DNA from: Alcaligenaceae bacterium | GTDB taxonomy: Bacteria > Pseudomonadota > Gammaproteobacteria > Burkholderiales > Burkholderiaceae_B | DNA: 64,000 nt | Assembly (NCBI GenBank): GCA_013416395.1 | Contig: JACCEP010000002.1 | Location: 620,001 to 684,000 of the forward strand | Reading direction: 5' to 3' | Shown here: positions 1-9,517 of the stretch, in pieces | Layout of the letters: each line of letters starts with the position of its first letter | Numbering within the stretch: position 1 is the first letter of the stretch | The notes under the pieces: generated by a model | The model's input: only the letters and a program-made list of their open reading frames with translations | Told to the model about the DNA's origin: nothing | The model's database searches: none | Translations under genes and position numbers: made by a program

Positions 1-1
1 G

Positions 2-592
2 CCCATTGTCAACGTGACGCTGTTTATGCCGCAAGATTACGTAGGCCCTGTCATGAGTCTGTGCATGGCCAAACGGGGGGTGCAGCTCAACATGACCTAT
101 CATGGAAGACAGGTGCATCTGGCTTACGAAATGCCGTTGGCCGAGATTGTGCTTGATTTCTTCGACAAGCTTAAGTCGGTGTCGCGTGGTTATGCGTCGA
201 TGGATTACGAGTTCAAAGAATACCGGGCCGCAGATGTCGTGCGCGTTGATCTGCTCATCAATAGTGACAGGGTCGATGCGCTGTCCATGATCGTGCATCG
301 TGCCAATGCTCGCTACAAAGGGCGTGAGGTCGTCAGCAAAATGCGTGCGCTGATACCGCGCCAGATGTTCGATATTGCCATTCAGGCAGCCATCGGCGCC
401 GAGGTGGTTGCGCGCGAGAATGTAAAGGCTTTGCGCAAGAACGTACTGGCAAAATGCTATGGGGGCGATATTTCTCGCAAGAAGAAGCTGCTCGAGAAGC
501 AAAAAGCCGGTAAAAAGCGCATGAAGCAGGTGGGTAACGTCGAAATACCCCAAGAGGCTTTCCTTGCCATATTGCAGGTCGAGGACAAATAA
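2..592 (+). CDS. lepA: Elongation factor 4 (LepA), C-terminal part
   Basis: This is the 3' end of lepA, cut by the left edge of the window. EF-4 is a ribosome-bound GTPase that back-translocates or remodels elongating and initiating ribosomes. The visible part begins [18 protein letters not shown] and carries the elongation-factor domain V-like region followed by the LepA-specific C-terminal domain ([17 protein letters not shown], then [19 protein letters not shown]). This Lys-rich tail is diagnostic of LepA and absent from EF-G. The G domain lies outside the window. lepB follows after 27 bases, the classical lepA-lepB order. Nothing suggests that the gene is broken apart from the edge. Confidence 0.97.
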   Translation, partial: PIVNVTLFMPQDYVGPVMSLCMAKRGVQLNMTYHGRQVHLAYEMPLAEIVLDFFDKLKSVSRGYASMDYEFKEYRAADVVRVDLLINSDRVDALSMIVHRANARYKGREVVSKMRALIPRQMFDIAIQAAIGAEVVARENVKALRKNVLAKCYGGDISRKKKLLEKQKAGKKRMKQVGNVEIPQEAFLAILQVEDK

Positions 593-619
593 CTTGGACA
601 ACAACAAGGTGCTGCTGGT

Positions 620-1507
620 ATGAGCTGGGATTTCGCCCTCATTCTTTTTTTTCTGCTGGTACTTACCGGCGTGGTTTGGTTTCTGGATTTCTTCTGGCTG
701 CGTAAGCGGCGTCGCGCAAAGGGTGTCGCCGCCATGGCGGCAACGGCACCCGCCGTGCAGGGGCTTAATGAGGCCGAAGCCTCGCGGGTGCGCCAGGAAG
801 CCTATGACAATGCAAATAGGGCACCTTGGTGGATCGAATACTGTGTAAGTTTTTTTCCGGTCATTCTATTTGTGTTCGTGCTGCGCTCGTTCATTGTGGA
901 GCCGTTTCGCATACCCTCGGGTTCGATGCTGCCCACACTGAAAGACGGCGACCTTATATTGGTCAATAAATTTCAGTATGGCGTGCGCCTGCCTATTATC
1001 GATCAGAAAATTGTCAATCTGGGCACACCAGAACGCGGTGATGTGGTCGTATTCAGGTACCCGGTTGACCCAAGTATTGATTACATCAAGCGGGTGGTTG
1101 GCCTGCCGGGCGATGTTGTACAGTATAAAAACAAGGTGCTGTCCATTAACGGGCAAGAAATTCCGCACCTGCGTGATGGTGACTTTTTTGAGCCTGATCG
1201 TTCTGCTTATGTAGGCCGTTACACCGAACAGTTGGGCAAGACTTCGCATCGCATTTTGCTGAACAAACGGGCGCCTCAAGACTTTATGGCCATTTCCAAT
1301 TACCCCTACCGTGAAAACTGTGAGTACCTCAATGACGGGGTACGGTGTACTGTGCCGGCAGGGCACTATTTCATGATGGGCGACAATCGCGATAATAGCC
1401 TCGACAGTCGATACTGGGGCTTTGTGCCAGATAAAAACCTTGTGGGTCGTGCATTTTTTATCTGGATGAACTTCAGTGAGCCCAGTCGCATAGGTGGTTT
1501 TCATTAA
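620..1507 (+). CDS. lepB: Signal peptidase I
   Basis: Membrane-bound serine protease that removes signal peptides from Sec- and Tat-exported proteins on the periplasmic face. The 295 residues carry two N-terminal membrane segments (about 4-26 and 73-92) joined by a basic cytoplasmic loop. The catalytic serine is S102 in PSGSMLPTL and the general-base lysine is K157 in [11 protein letters not shown]. The late box [17 protein letters not shown] is intact. The ATG is preceded by an AAGG element. The stop codon shares one base with the rnc start, so lepA, lepB, rnc, era and recO probably form one transcript. Confidence 0.97.
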   Translation: MSWDFALILFFLLVLTGVVWFLDFFWLRKRRRAKGVAAMAATAPAVQGLNEAEASRVRQEAYDNANRAPWWIEYCVSFFPVILFVFVLRSFIVEPFRIPSGSMLPTLKDGDLILVNKFQYGVRLPIIDQKIVNLGTPERGDVVVFRYPVDPSIDYIKRVVGLPGDVVQYKNKVLSINGQEIPHLRDGDFFEPDRSAYVGRYTEQLGKTSHRILLNKRAPQDFMAISNYPYRENCEYLNDGVRCTVPAGHYFMMGDNRDNSLDSRYWGFVPDKNLVGRAFFIWMNFSEPSRIGGFH

Positions 1508-2265
1508 TGCCCGGTACTGAACCTCTCCAGGCGGCGTTGGGCTATACCTTCAGCGATATAAAACTGCTTGAGCAAGCCTTAACGCACAGAAGCCATAGCG
1601 CACGCCACAACGAACGGCTCGAGTTTCTGGGTGATTCGGTCGTCAATTTCATCGTTGCTGCGCTGCTTTTCAAACGTTTTCCCAAACTGGCCGAGGGCGA
1701 TCTGTCGCGTCTGCGGGCCAATCTGGTAAAGCAGTCTGCGCTGGCCGATATTGCTGCTCATCTTTCGTTGTCACAGTATTTGCATCTCGGTGAGGGTGAG
1801 CTCAAAAGCGGTGGTTTCCGCAGGCCATCCATACTGGCTGATGCTGTTGAAGCCATTTTTGGTGCTGTGTTTCTTGATGGCGGCTTTGATATGGCTCAGC
1901 GAGTTATCGAGCACCAGTATGACTTCGTGCTCGAGCATGTAGACGCCAAGTCCCTTGGCAAAGATCCAAAAACCTTGTTGCAAGAACTGCTCCAGGCCCG
2001 CAAGCTTGATCTGCCGCTTTACACGGTTATTGGCACTCACGGTGCCGCGCATAACCAAACGTTCGAGGTAGAGTGTCAGGTGCCCAAGCTTGAAATTAAA
2101 GTAACGGCCGGAGGAACCAGCCGCCGGGCCGCTGAGCAGTCTGCGGCTGAGCAGGCCATTGTGGCCATCAAGGCGCTAGCGCCTTTAAAAGGGCGCAGCG
2201 CCGCTCGTTCCCGCAAGGTAAAGCAGTTATCGCTGCCCGTAGCGGTAGCCCAGGAGAACAAATGA
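1507..2265 (+). CDS. rnc: Ribonuclease III
   Basis: Double-strand-specific endoribonuclease that processes rRNA precursors and structured mRNAs. It has 252 residues. The family signature [10 protein letters not shown] is at residues 36-45, with the metal-binding acidic residues inside it and in the later [10 protein letters not shown] box. A double-stranded-RNA-binding domain follows at about 152-222 ([13 protein letters not shown] to [11 protein letters not shown]). A basic tail of about 25 residues extends beyond it and is somewhat longer than in the E. coli enzyme (226 aa). The start overlaps the lepB stop and the stop overlaps era by 4 bases. Confidence 0.97.
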   Translation: MPGTEPLQAALGYTFSDIKLLEQALTHRSHSARHNERLEFLGDSVVNFIVAALLFKRFPKLAEGDLSRLRANLVKQSALADIAAHLSLSQYLHLGEGELKSGGFRRPSILADAVEAIFGAVFLDGGFDMAQRVIEHQYDFVLEHVDAKSLGKDPKTLLQELLQARKLDLPLYTVIGTHGAAHNQTFEVECQVPKLEIKVTAGGTSRRAAEQSAAEQAIVAIKALAPLKGRSAARSRKVKQLSLPVAVAQENK

Positions 2266-3149
2266 CCGATACCTTTCATTGTGGTTTTGTGGCGGTGATC
2301 GGACGCCCCAATGTCGGCAAGTCTACGCTGGTCAACGCCCTGATCGGGTCAAAAATATCTATTGTGTCTCGCAAGGCTCAGACAACCCGCCATCGCATTC
2401 ATGGTGTCCTTACACGTGAGCAGGAGCAGTTCGTGTTTGTTGACACGCCCGGCTTTCAGACCCGGCATGGCGGGGCAATGAATCGCATGATGAACCGCGT
2501 GGTTACTCAGGCGCTTACTGACGTCGATGTGGTGGTTCATGTGGTTGAGGCAGGTAAATGGTCGTCGAGTGACGCGCAAATACTGCCACTGCTGCCCGCG
2601 CCAGAAAAAACCATACTGGTGATTAACAAGGTAGATGCGCTCAAGAGCAAAAATGATTTGTTCGCCTACACGGGTAAAATTATGTCGCAGTATCCGTATG
2701 CAGCCGTCGTGCCGGTGAGCGCCTTGCGCGGTGTCCAGCTCGAAAACCTGCTTACAGAGATTGCAGCAAGGCTGCCCGAAGGCGAGCCCATGTTTGAGGC
2801 CGATACCCTTACTGATCGGCCCATGCGCTTTATCGTGGCAGAAATGCTGCGCGAGAAAATCTTCCGTCTTGTTGGCGATGAACTGCCATATGGTTGCACG
2901 GTTGTTATCGAGCAGTGGGAAGAAAACGATGAAGGGGCGCGGGTGTCGGCATGCATCGTGGTCGAGCGCGAAACGCACAAACCCATTTTGCTGGGAACGG
3001 GCGGTGTACACATGAAGCGTATCGCCACTGAGGCCCGGCAAGATATGGTCAAGCTGCTCGAAAAACCCGTCTTTCTTGATGTGTATATTAAGGTTCGCAA
3101 GGGCTGGTCAGATCGCGAGAGTACCTTGCGCGAACTGGGATATGAGTAG
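2262..3149 (+). CDS. era: GTPase Era
   Basis: Essential GTPase that binds the 3' end of 16S rRNA during small-subunit assembly. The 295 residues show G1 GRPNVGKST at 14-22, a TTRHRIHG switch region, the G3 box DTPG and the G4 box NKVD. The C-terminal KH-type RNA-binding domain is visible around [18 protein letters not shown]. The start ATG overlaps the rnc stop in an ATGA arrangement. This rnc-era coupling is conserved and links rRNA cutting with subunit maturation. Confidence 0.98.
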   Translation: MTDTFHCGFVAVIGRPNVGKSTLVNALIGSKISIVSRKAQTTRHRIHGVLTREQEQFVFVDTPGFQTRHGGAMNRMMNRVVTQALTDVDVVVHVVEAGKWSSSDAQILPLLPAPEKTILVINKVDALKSKNDLFAYTGKIMSQYPYAAVVPVSALRGVQLENLLTEIAARLPEGEPMFEADTLTDRPMRFIVAEMLREKIFRLVGDELPYGCTVVIEQWEENDEGARVSACIVVERETHKPILLGTGGVHMKRIATEARQDMVKLLEKPVFLDVYIKVRKGWSDRESTLRELGYE

Positions 3150-3726
3150 ACGGGTACTTCGTGTTCACGATACCCCAGGCTATCTGCTTCATGCGGCGCC
3201 GTGGCGCGAGACTTCGTTAATTGTCCAGACCTTTACCCATCAGTACGGCATTGTGGCGCTGGTGGCCAAAGGCGCCAAGCGCCCGCACTCCGCACTCCGT
3301 CCGGTGCTGTCAGCATTTCAGCCGCTAAGCCTTTCATGGAGCGGTGCTTCCGAAGTTAAAACGCTTACGCGTGCCGAATGTGCAGGCATTCATCCGCTGG
3401 GGGGTCGGGCCTTTATGTCGGCCTGGTACATGAACGAACTGCTGTTGCGTTTGCTGGCACGCGAAGACGCCCATCCGACGCTTTATGAAGCCTATGATGC
3501 TGCCTTGCAGCGTTTAAGTCAGAATCGGTCGCCAGCCAGTGCCTTGCGACGTTTTGAATGGGTGCTGCTCAGTGAAACGGGCTATGGGTCGTCTGAAACG
3601 CCGCCTGACTTCGATGACCCGGCATACGAACCTGAATTACGTCGTGCATTGCGCGACCGGATCAATGTCCTGTTGCAACGTCCTCTGCAAACACGTAAGG
3701 TCTTGATGGAGTTGCAGAAATATTGA
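3142..3726 (+). CDS. recO: DNA repair protein RecO, shortened
   Basis: RecO works with RecR to load RecA on SSB-coated single-stranded DNA. I chose the ATG at 3142 ([17 protein letters not shown]), which overlaps era by 8 bases, because the N-terminal OB-fold begins there. An upstream ATG in the same frame would put 22 unrelated residues in front. The protein has only 194 residues, against 242 in E. coli. Both ends look normal: the OB-fold, and the family-typical end LQTRKVLMELQKY. The missing part lies between the helical segment ending SETGYG and PPDFDDPAYEPELRRAL, where most RecO proteins carry about 50 more residues. The frame is open throughout, so this looks like an in-frame contraction, not a frameshift. 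Confidence 0.88.
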   Translation: MSRRVLRVHDTPGYLLHAAPWRETSLIVQTFTHQYGIVALVAKGAKRPHSALRPVLSAFQPLSLSWSGASEVKTLTRAECAGIHPLGGRAFMSAWYMNELLLRLLAREDAHPTLYEAYDAALQRLSQNRSPASALRRFEWVLLSETGYGSSETPPDFDDPAYEPELRRALRDRINVLLQRPLQTRKVLMELQKY

Positions 3727-4304
3727 AACCGATGCCAGAGCTTGTCGTGCTCGACACCTGTGTACTGATTTCGAATGTGTTGCGCCAGGGTATTTTGCGA
3801 CTGGCGGCGCACGGTTGTTTCCGTCCTGTCTGGAGTGAAGTGATTGGTGACGAATGGCGCCGGAACACTGCACGTTTGTGGGGGGTTCCGGCTGAAGAGA
3901 TTGCGGCGCAATGGCAGACGTTGCAGAGTCAGTTTCCCCACGCGAACTTGGGTGATGTCAGCCAATACAAGCAGGGGCTGGAACGTAGTGACCCTAAAGA
4001 TTGGCATGTTATTGCAGCAGCCCGCAAGGCGCTGGTCTCATCTGCACACGCCAGGGTTACCATCGTTACTCGCAATATTCGTGATTTCCATCGTGGTGAG
4101 CTTTATCACCTGGGCCTAGGCCTGATGGACCCCGACCAGTTTCTGGTGCGCTGCTATGCAGACTATCCGCGTGAGATTACAGAGATGCTCGTTGAAGCGC
4201 CCAGCTATCTGGTAACGCCAGAACGTGGGCCTGAGCCACTGCAAACCATATTAAAGCGCGAGAGCCTGTTCCGCCTGAACAAACTCTGTGTGGCTGTGCA
4301 ATGA
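3723..4304 (+). CDS. PIN-domain protein, putative endoribonuclease
   Basis: A PIN-like nuclease fold is suggested by VVLDTCVLISNVLRQGILRL near the N-terminus and by acidic residues in VWSEVIGDEWRR and VTRNIRDF, which could form the metal site typical of PIN RNases. Two starts are possible: a TTG at 3723 that overlaps the recO stop by 4 bases, or an ATG at 3732 (MPELVVLD). The second gives 190 residues and begins directly at the domain, so it may be the true one. Many PIN proteins are toxins of toxin-antitoxin pairs. No small antitoxin gene is adjacent, and the C-terminal ~60 residues extend past a minimal PIN domain. A housekeeping RNase role is as likely as a toxin role. Confidence 0.75.
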   Translation: MKPMPELVVLDTCVLISNVLRQGILRLAAHGCFRPVWSEVIGDEWRRNTARLWGVPAEEIAAQWQTLQSQFPHANLGDVSQYKQGLERSDPKDWHVIAAARKALVSSAHARVTIVTRNIRDFHRGELYHLGLGLMDPDQFLVRCYADYPREITEMLVEAPSYLVTPERGPEPLQTILKRESLFRLNKLCVAVQ

Positions 4305-5212
4305 GAACCGGGGTTGCCTTATCGGTCATGTCTTCCTGCCTGTTTGCACTGCTGTTTTTTTATACAACAGTGCTGCACCCGATGAGTGGCCTGCAGGTTT
4401 TTGCATGGCGCATCGCCTTGGGTTTGCCGGCTCTGGCGCTGATCATTACGCGGGCCAGGGGGTGGGGCCAGGTTAATGCCATTGTGCAGCGTCTGCGGCG
4501 TGAGCCACGGCTGTGGTTGTTGTTGCTGGCCAGCGCAGTGTTGGTGGGGGTGCAACTGTGGCTGTTTGTCTGGGCGCCTTTGCACCAGAGAGCACTGGAC
4601 GTCTCCATGGGGTATTTTCTGCTGCCTATCTCTATGGTGCTGGTAGGGCGTGTTGTTTACAAAGAGCGGCTGAGCAGGCTGCAGAATCTGGCTGTCTGGC
4701 TGGCTGTCATTGGTGTTGTGCATGAGTTGGGGCGTACGGGGGCATTTTCGTGGGTAACCGCGCTCGTCATGCTGGGTTATCCCCCTTATTTTATTCTGCG
4801 TCGCGAGTTACATGAAAGCTCTCTGGGGCTGTTGTGGTTCGATATGCTGTTTCTTATGCCGATTGCCCTGTTGGTGCTCATGCTGCCCGAAAATGGCATG
4901 ACGGCTTTCGAGCAGCTATTTGCTTACCCGAGACTGTTTTTGCTGGTGCCCTTGCTGGGCCTGATTAGTTCGGTAGCTCTCGCAGGTTATCTTTCTGCAG
5001 GCCGTCTGCTGCCCTTCGGGTTGTTTGGCATGCTGGGTTACGTGGAGCCCATTATGCTGTTCTGGGTGTCGGTATTGCTGCTCAATGAGCCCGTGCCAGC
5101 CGCCGCGTTGTTTACCTATACGCCCATATGGCTGGCCGTGGTGCTGATCGCTGGAGAAGGGGGGTATAAATGGCTGAGAGACAGCAGAAAAGGCCCCAAA
5201 GTGAGGCAGTAA
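4301..5212 (+). CDS. rarD: EamA/RarD-family transporter
   Basis: Integral inner-membrane protein of the drug/metabolite transporter superfamily, 303 residues with about ten hydrophobic segments in two EamA repeats. The RarD-type motif is visible in SMGYFLLPISMVLVGRVV followed by an acidic-basic loop, and near the end in GYVEPIMLFWVSVLLLNEP. The substrate is not known for this family (E. coli RarD is linked to chloramphenicol sensitivity only by name). The start ATG overlaps the PIN gene stop (ATGA), so it is probably the last gene of the lepA-recO run. The symbol is by family resemblance. Confidence 0.8.
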   Translation: MRTGVALSVMSSCLFALLFFYTTVLHPMSGLQVFAWRIALGLPALALIITRARGWGQVNAIVQRLRREPRLWLLLLASAVLVGVQLWLFVWAPLHQRALDVSMGYFLLPISMVLVGRVVYKERLSRLQNLAVWLAVIGVVHELGRTGAFSWVTALVMLGYPPYFILRRELHESSLGLLWFDMLFLMPIALLVLMLPENGMTAFEQLFAYPRLFLLVPLLGLISSVALAGYLSAGRLLPFGLFGMLGYVEPIMLFWVSVLLLNEPVPAAALFTYTPIWLAVVLIAGEGGYKWLRDSRKGPKVRQ

Positions 5213-5247
5213 AAAAAAGTCCGAACGCGTCGAGTGGCGCGTTCGGG
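5211..5247 (-). terminator. Intrinsic terminator of the leftward yccA transcript
   Basis: A perfect 9-bp stem (5221-5229 with 5238-5246, CCGAACGCG / CGCGTTCGG) with an 8-base loop. On the minus strand it is followed, after two bases, by eight T residues. In the plus direction no T run follows, so the signal serves transcription from yccA and not rarD. Confidence 0.75.
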
Positions 5248-5357
5248 CTGAGGCATTATGTGAGTACTTGATGACCCGGATCTACACCGGTTAGCAGCAC
5301 TGTATTTTGCCAACAACAGACCGCCTGAAGCGGCCTGTTTGGGAAGCTAACCGGTTG

Positions 5358-6059
5358 TTATTCGCGGTTGCCGAAAATACCCAGCAGCATGAGCAGGTTG
5401 GCAAAAATGTTGTACACGTCGAGGTACACAGCCAACGTGGCGGTGACGTAATTGGTTTCGCCACCGTTGATCACGCGTTGCAGGTCAACCAACAGCAGTG
5501 CTGAGAATATGCCGATAGCCATGACCGAAATGGTGATCATGAGCGCAGGCATTTGAAAGAACATATTGGCGAGCGAGGCAACAATAAGCAGGACGACCCC
5601 AATGAACAAGAACTTGTGCATGGTGGAGAAGTCACGCTTGCTGGTGCTGGCTACGCTGGCCATGGCGCCAAATACGATGGCTGTGCCGCCGAAGGCCATC
5701 ATGATGAGCTGCGAACCGTTGGCCAGGCCCATGACATGCCCGAGCAGACGCGACAGCATGATGCCCATGAAGAAGGTAAAGGCAAGCAGTAAGGCAACGC
5801 CCAGCGAACTGTTTTTGTTGCGCTCGATAAGATACATGAGGCCAAATGCGCCAATAAGGAAAACGATGGCGCTGGTACCCGGGCTGGCGCCCATAACCTG
5901 ATTGATGCCACTGTAAAGCCCCACCATGGCGCCCAGTACTGTAGGCACCAGTGATATGGCCAGCAGCCAGTAGGTATTGCGCATGACGCGGTTGCGGGCC
6001 TCTTGCGTGACGGTACCGTAACCGCTTTGAATAGAGGGTGATGAACGAAAGTCGGCCAT
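5358..6059 (-). CDS. yccA: Bax inhibitor-1/YccA family membrane protein
   Basis: A 233-residue inner-membrane protein with seven hydrophobic segments. It starts MADFRSSPSIQSGYGT and ends with the BI-1-type acidic motif in the last helix (AVYLDVYNIFANLLMLLG). E. coli YccA is a substrate and modulator of the FtsH protease. By family this protein probably acts in membrane-protein quality control, although the exact role here is inferred. An AAGGGA ribosome-binding site lies 6 bases before the ATG. It is the last gene of the leftward group pepA-holC-yccA, but the 130 bases between holC and yccA allow its own promoter. Confidence 0.9.
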   Translation of the reverse strand: MADFRSSPSIQSGYGTVTQEARNRVMRNTYWLLAISLVPTVLGAMVGLYSGINQVMGASPGTSAIVFLIGAFGLMYLIERNKNSSLGVALLLAFTFFMGIMLSRLLGHVMGLANGSQLIMMAFGGTAIVFGAMASVASTSKRDFSTMHKFLFIGVVLLIVASLANMFFQMPALMITISVMAIGIFSALLLVDLQRVINGGETNYVTATLAVYLDVYNIFANLLMLLGIFGNRE

Positions 6060-6189
6060 TTAGATGTCCCTTGTGTAATAAATACTATGGTGCGAGATTA
6101 ACTTACAAATAGCTGAACATGCAAGTAGAAGCAGCACTTAATTAAGACTGTTTTCACTTGGTAAGGTTCCGTGTGTGGGTGCCGACATG

Positions 6190-6645
6190 TCAACGTTTTG
6201 TCTTTCCTGCGCCACGACTCGACACATCGTGGGCATGCAGATCGTGGCCGGCGTCCTGATATTGTCGCCAACGTTCGCGTGCTGCGCGCTTGTCTTCGTC
6301 GTGGCTGGAAACAATTTCCAGTATGCGCTCAAACTGCTCGGCGTGCGGCGGAATCGTCAGGTCGAGATTGAGCAGCCAGCATCCGGGCCGATTGAGCACA
6401 ACCTGGTCAGTAATGGCCTGGGCCAGCAGGATGGGGGTTTGCGCAGCCAGTGGGTCGTCAGCCATGACGTGAGGAACAAACGCTGTCGCACTATACCCCC
6501 ACAACAGCCGGTCAAACTTGGCCAGTCGTGCGGTATCTTGGGTATAGACAAGCAGCAGGCGCCCTGCAGCATACTGCTTGCCTGCTACCTCACAGGCCAT
6601 GCGCAGCCTGTCGGCTGCGCCAAAGGCGAAATCTATGCGTGACAT
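6190..6645 (-). CDS. holC: DNA polymerase III chi subunit
   Basis: HolC is the clamp-loader chi subunit, which bridges the replisome to SSB. I place the start at the ATG at 6645 (MSRIDFAFGAADRLRMAC), giving 151 residues. The longer open frame upstream is mostly a translated 22-nt palindrome and not protein-like. Family features are visible: the N-terminal FAFGAADRLRMACEVAGKQYAAGRLLLVYT, then KFDRLLWGYSATAFVPH and QTPILLA. The gene follows pepA by 76 bases, the pepA-holC order common in proteobacteria. In E. coli, chi also pairs with the YoaA helicase; a related helicase is encoded at 59386-61593. Confidence 0.93.
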   Translation of the reverse strand: MSRIDFAFGAADRLRMACEVAGKQYAAGRLLLVYTQDTARLAKFDRLLWGYSATAFVPHVMADDPLAAQTPILLAQAITDQVVLNRPGCWLLNLDLTIPPHAEQFERILEIVSSHDEDKRAARERWRQYQDAGHDLHAHDVSSRGAGKTKR

Positions 6646-6660
6646 TATGTAATAACGACC

Positions 6661-6682
6661 GCCACGGCATGCATGCCGTGGC
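6661..6682. repeat. Perfect 22-nt palindrome between pepA and holC
   Basis: Two 11-base arms, GCCACGGCATG and CATGCCGTGGC, meet without a spacer. In RNA the centre would open into a small loop, leaving a stem of about 9 bp. No T run follows in either direction. A 17-nt stretch from 6669 recurs with one mismatch at 9589-9605. Confidence 0.8.
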
Positions 6683-6721
6683 GAGGAAGGTAAGCGTAAA
6701 CCATTCGAGCCATTAGCCGTT

Positions 6722-8224
6722 TCAGGCCTGTGCAATCAGGTAATTGACCAGTAACGGAACAGGGCGGCCCGTTGCTCCTTTTTGCTTGCCACTATTCCAG
6801 GCCGTACCCGCAATGTCGAGGTGAGCCCAGGCGTAGTTTTGTGTGAAGCGCGACAAGAAACATGCCGCCGTCACGGCCCCTGCGTCGCGTCCGCCTATAT
6901 TAGCGATATCTGCAAAGTTGGATTGCAGCTGTTTCTGGTAGGCTTCTTCGAGCGGCATGCGCCATGCCGGGTCGTTGGCTTCGCGACCTGCCTGGAGCAG
7001 GCCTTGGGCCAGTGCATCGTCGGTGCTGAACAGCCCGGTGTTGACATGGCCCAGAGCAATGACGCAGGCACCGGTCAGGGTAGCCATGTCAATGACGACA
7101 GCCGGTTTGAATCGCTCGGCATAGGTGAGTGCATCACACAGCACCAGCCTGCCTTCAGCGTCGGTGTTAAGGATTTCTATGGTTTGCCCCGACATGCTTG
7201 TGACGATATCGCCGGGCTTGTTGGCGCGCCCGCTGGGCAGGTTTTCGCAGGCGGCGATCAGGCCAATGACCTCACGACCAAGCTCGAGTTCGGCAATGGC
7301 GCGCATGGTACCCAGTACGCTGGCTGCCCCGCACATGTCGTACTTCATTTCGTCCATGGCGGCGGCGGGCTTGAGGGAGATGCCGCCGGCGTCAAAGGTG
7401 ATGCCCTTGCCGACCAGTACGATGGGTGCCTTGTCTTTGCGCTGGGCGGCTGTCATGCCGGCCGGTGTGTGCGTGAGCACGATGAAGGCGGGTGGTTCGT
7501 ACGAGCCACGAGCCACAGACAGGAACGAACCCATCTTGAGTGCTTCAATGCGTTTCTGGTCGAGCACCTCGGCCTTTAGCGTTTTGAATTCGCGGGCAAG
7601 CTTTTTGGCCGTATTGCCCAGATAGGTGGGGGTGCAGACGTTGGGAGGCAGGTCGCCCAGCAGTCGGGTGAGGTTCATGCCATTGCCGATGGCCCTCCCT
7701 TCACGCAAACCCTTCTGTGCTTCGGTTGCGTCGGCACGGGCAACCGCCAGCGCGATTTTTTTGAGCTTGGGGGCTGGGTCTTGCGGTTTGCCAAATGTTT
7801 CGGTGTAACGGTATACGGCACGAAGCGCGGCAGATGCCGCTGCTCGGGCGCGTTCGTGCAGGCTGGAGCCCGGACACTCTATGGAAGCCAGTGTTGTAAC
7901 GCCCTCAGCAAGAGACGCGTCGGCGCAGTATCGGGCAAAGGCAAGCTCGGCGTTTACATGTGCGGCCGGGTTGTAGGCGTTTTTCTTGCCCAGACCGATT
8001 AAAATAACCCGTACTGCCATAACGCCTTCAAGGTTGCGTAATACCAGGTGGGTATCCGGTTTAGCCTTAAATTCTGTTTTCAGCACGGCGCGCAGTGCGC
8101 CGCCAGCTGCCCGGTCGATGATATCGGCCGCGGCACTCAATTCGCCGTCGGCAAATACGCCTACTGCCAGGGCCGCTGTCTTGATTTGATGCAAGGAAGC
8201 CGTTGTCTGTGTGCTAAATTCCAT
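6722..8224 (-). CDS. pepA: Leucyl aminopeptidase (cytosol aminopeptidase)
   Basis: Family M17 aminopeptidase with two metal ions, 500 residues, forming hexamers. It cleaves N-terminal residues, preferring leucine, and in E. coli it also acts as a DNA-binding protein. The catalytic domain shows the metal-site block [17 protein letters not shown] and the M17 signature [10 protein letters not shown]. The N-terminal domain is of normal length (about 170 residues). The gene is divergent from lptF across only 57 bases, an arrangement well conserved in proteobacteria, so the promoters must overlap. holC follows on the same strand. Confidence 0.97.
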   Translation of the reverse strand: MEFSTQTTASLHQIKTAALAVGVFADGELSAAADIIDRAAGGALRAVLKTEFKAKPDTHLVLRNLEGVMAVRVILIGLGKKNAYNPAAHVNAELAFARYCADASLAEGVTTLASIECPGSSLHERARAAASAALRAVYRYTETFGKPQDPAPKLKKIALAVARADATEAQKGLREGRAIGNGMNLTRLLGDLPPNVCTPTYLGNTAKKLAREFKTLKAEVLDQKRIEALKMGSFLSVARGSYEPPAFIVLTHTPAGMTAAQRKDKAPIVLVGKGITFDAGGISLKPAAAMDEMKYDMCGAASVLGTMRAIAELELGREVIGLIAACENLPSGRANKPGDIVTSMSGQTIEILNTDAEGRLVLCDALTYAERFKPAVVIDMATLTGACVIALGHVNTGLFSTDDALAQGLLQAGREANDPAWRMPLEEAYQKQLQSNFADIANIGGRDAGAVTAACFLSRFTQNYAWAHLDIAGTAWNSGKQKGATGRPVPLLVNYLIAQA

Positions 8225-8281
8225 TCAAATTTCCCGATAAGTGTCTAATAGGATGCTTACGATTATTACGCATATTCTCTC

Positions 8282-9400
8282 ATGTCACTATTCAAACGTT
8301 CTGTTGTATCCGAAATAACGAGTCACGCTGGTGTTGTGTTCTCGACGTTGGTGGTCGTTTGGCTTAGTGTTTTGCTGGTTCGCCTGCTGGGCGAGGCAGC
8401 CAATGGTTCGATTGGTGCAGACATTGTTTTCGGCCTTGCGGCCTTTTCCAGTATTACAGCATTACCCGTGATTCTGTCAGTTTCGCTGTTTATTGCGGTG
8501 CTCACTACGGTCACCAGAAGCTATCGCGAATCCGAAATGGTTGTGTGGTTTGTCAGTGGCTTGTCGCTCAAAGACTGGATCGTTCCGATACTGCGCTGTG
8601 CCGTGCCGGTGTCTGTGCTAATTGCCATGCTAACCCTGTTTGCCTCGCCATGGGCCTACAGGCAGATTGACGAGTATCGCCAGCGGTACGAGCAGCGCTC
8701 TGATCTGTCCAAGGTAACTGCAGGGCAGTTTATCGAGACGCAGGGCGGTGACCGCGTGTTTTTTGCTGAAGCACCCAACGCGCCAGGCGAAGAACTGGGT
8801 CGCATTATTGCCCGAGTTATTGATCCAGAGTGGCATAGCGTGATCACCGCAGAAAGTGCCCATATCCAGACTGAAAAAAACGGTGATCGGTTTCTGGTGC
8901 TCACTTCAGGTCATCGTTATGACCTGAAGCCGGGCAAGCCCGATTTTCGGCTGTTTGATTTTGAACGTTACGGTTTCAGGCTCGAAAGCAAATCTGACAG
9001 TACATCGCTGGAGGCGGTTCGCCGTGAGGCCGAAGGCAAGATAAAGGGCAGGCCCACTGCACAGTTGGTCACTGACGATACTGATCGTGCGCGCGCGCAG
9101 TTCATGTGGCGGCTGGCCCTACCTCTTGCTGCGCTAAACCTTGCGCTATTGGCGATACCGCTTGGTGCCGTAAACCCGCGGCTGGGTCGTTCAGGTGATT
9201 TCCTGCTGGCAGGCCTGGTTGGCTTGCTGTACATGAATCTCATCAATCTATCCAAGGGCTGGATCAGCAATGGCCAGCTCGATTTCGGCGTGGGGCTGTG
9301 GCTGGTGCATGCCCTGTTTCTGGCGTTGATGATGTATATGATGTGGCGCAGGTTGCGCGTGAAAGCGCCCAAAAAACCCGGCCCTCCTGCTGCAGCGTAA
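8282..9400 (+). CDS. lptF: LPS export ABC transporter permease LptF
   Basis: LptF is one of two permeases of the LptB2FG complex, which lifts lipopolysaccharide out of the inner membrane towards LptC and LptA. The 372 residues have three N-terminal membrane segments (about 15-36, 54-78, 97-120), a periplasmic beta-rich domain (about 130-265), and three C-terminal segments. The start MSLFKRSVVSEITSHAGVVF is typical. lptG usually follows lptF directly. Here no lptG follows: a 262-base noncoding stretch leads to a gene on the other strand. Confidence 0.94.
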   Translation: MSLFKRSVVSEITSHAGVVFSTLVVVWLSVLLVRLLGEAANGSIGADIVFGLAAFSSITALPVILSVSLFIAVLTTVTRSYRESEMVVWFVSGLSLKDWIVPILRCAVPVSVLIAMLTLFASPWAYRQIDEYRQRYEQRSDLSKVTAGQFIETQGGDRVFFAEAPNAPGEELGRIIARVIDPEWHSVITAESAHIQTEKNGDRFLVLTSGHRYDLKPGKPDFRLFDFERYGFRLESKSDSTSLEAVRREAEGKIKGRPTAQLVTDDTDRARAQFMWRLALPLAALNLALLAIPLGAVNPRLGRSGDFLLAGLVGLLYMNLINLSKGWISNGQLDFGVGLWLVHALFLALMMYMMWRRLRVKAPKKPGPPAAA

Positions 9401-9485
9401 GGACGGCGAGCGGTCGTGGTGCATAACGCAGCTTAGGGCGTGGGCGTAACAGCCTCCCCCCGCGCCCGTCTGCTCAAGCGCAAGG

Positions 9486-9517
9486 GCAGCACGCAGCCGC
9501 AGTTGCGTGCTGCGGCT
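9486..9517. repeat. Two overlapping, mutually exclusive hairpins after lptF
   Basis: One stem pairs GCAGCACGCA (9486-9495) with TGCGTGCTGC (9504-9513). The other pairs AGCCGCAG (9495-9502) with CTGCGGCT (9510-9517). They share bases and cannot form together. No T run follows. A third small hairpin (7-bp stem, 3-base loop) sits at 9582-9598. These lie in the noncoding stretch 9401-9662 downstream of lptF. Confidence 0.6.

Noticed and set aside
6782-7579. Frame of 265 codons opposite pepA
   Set aside because: It lies entirely antisense to the pepA catalytic domain and shows no family resemblance.
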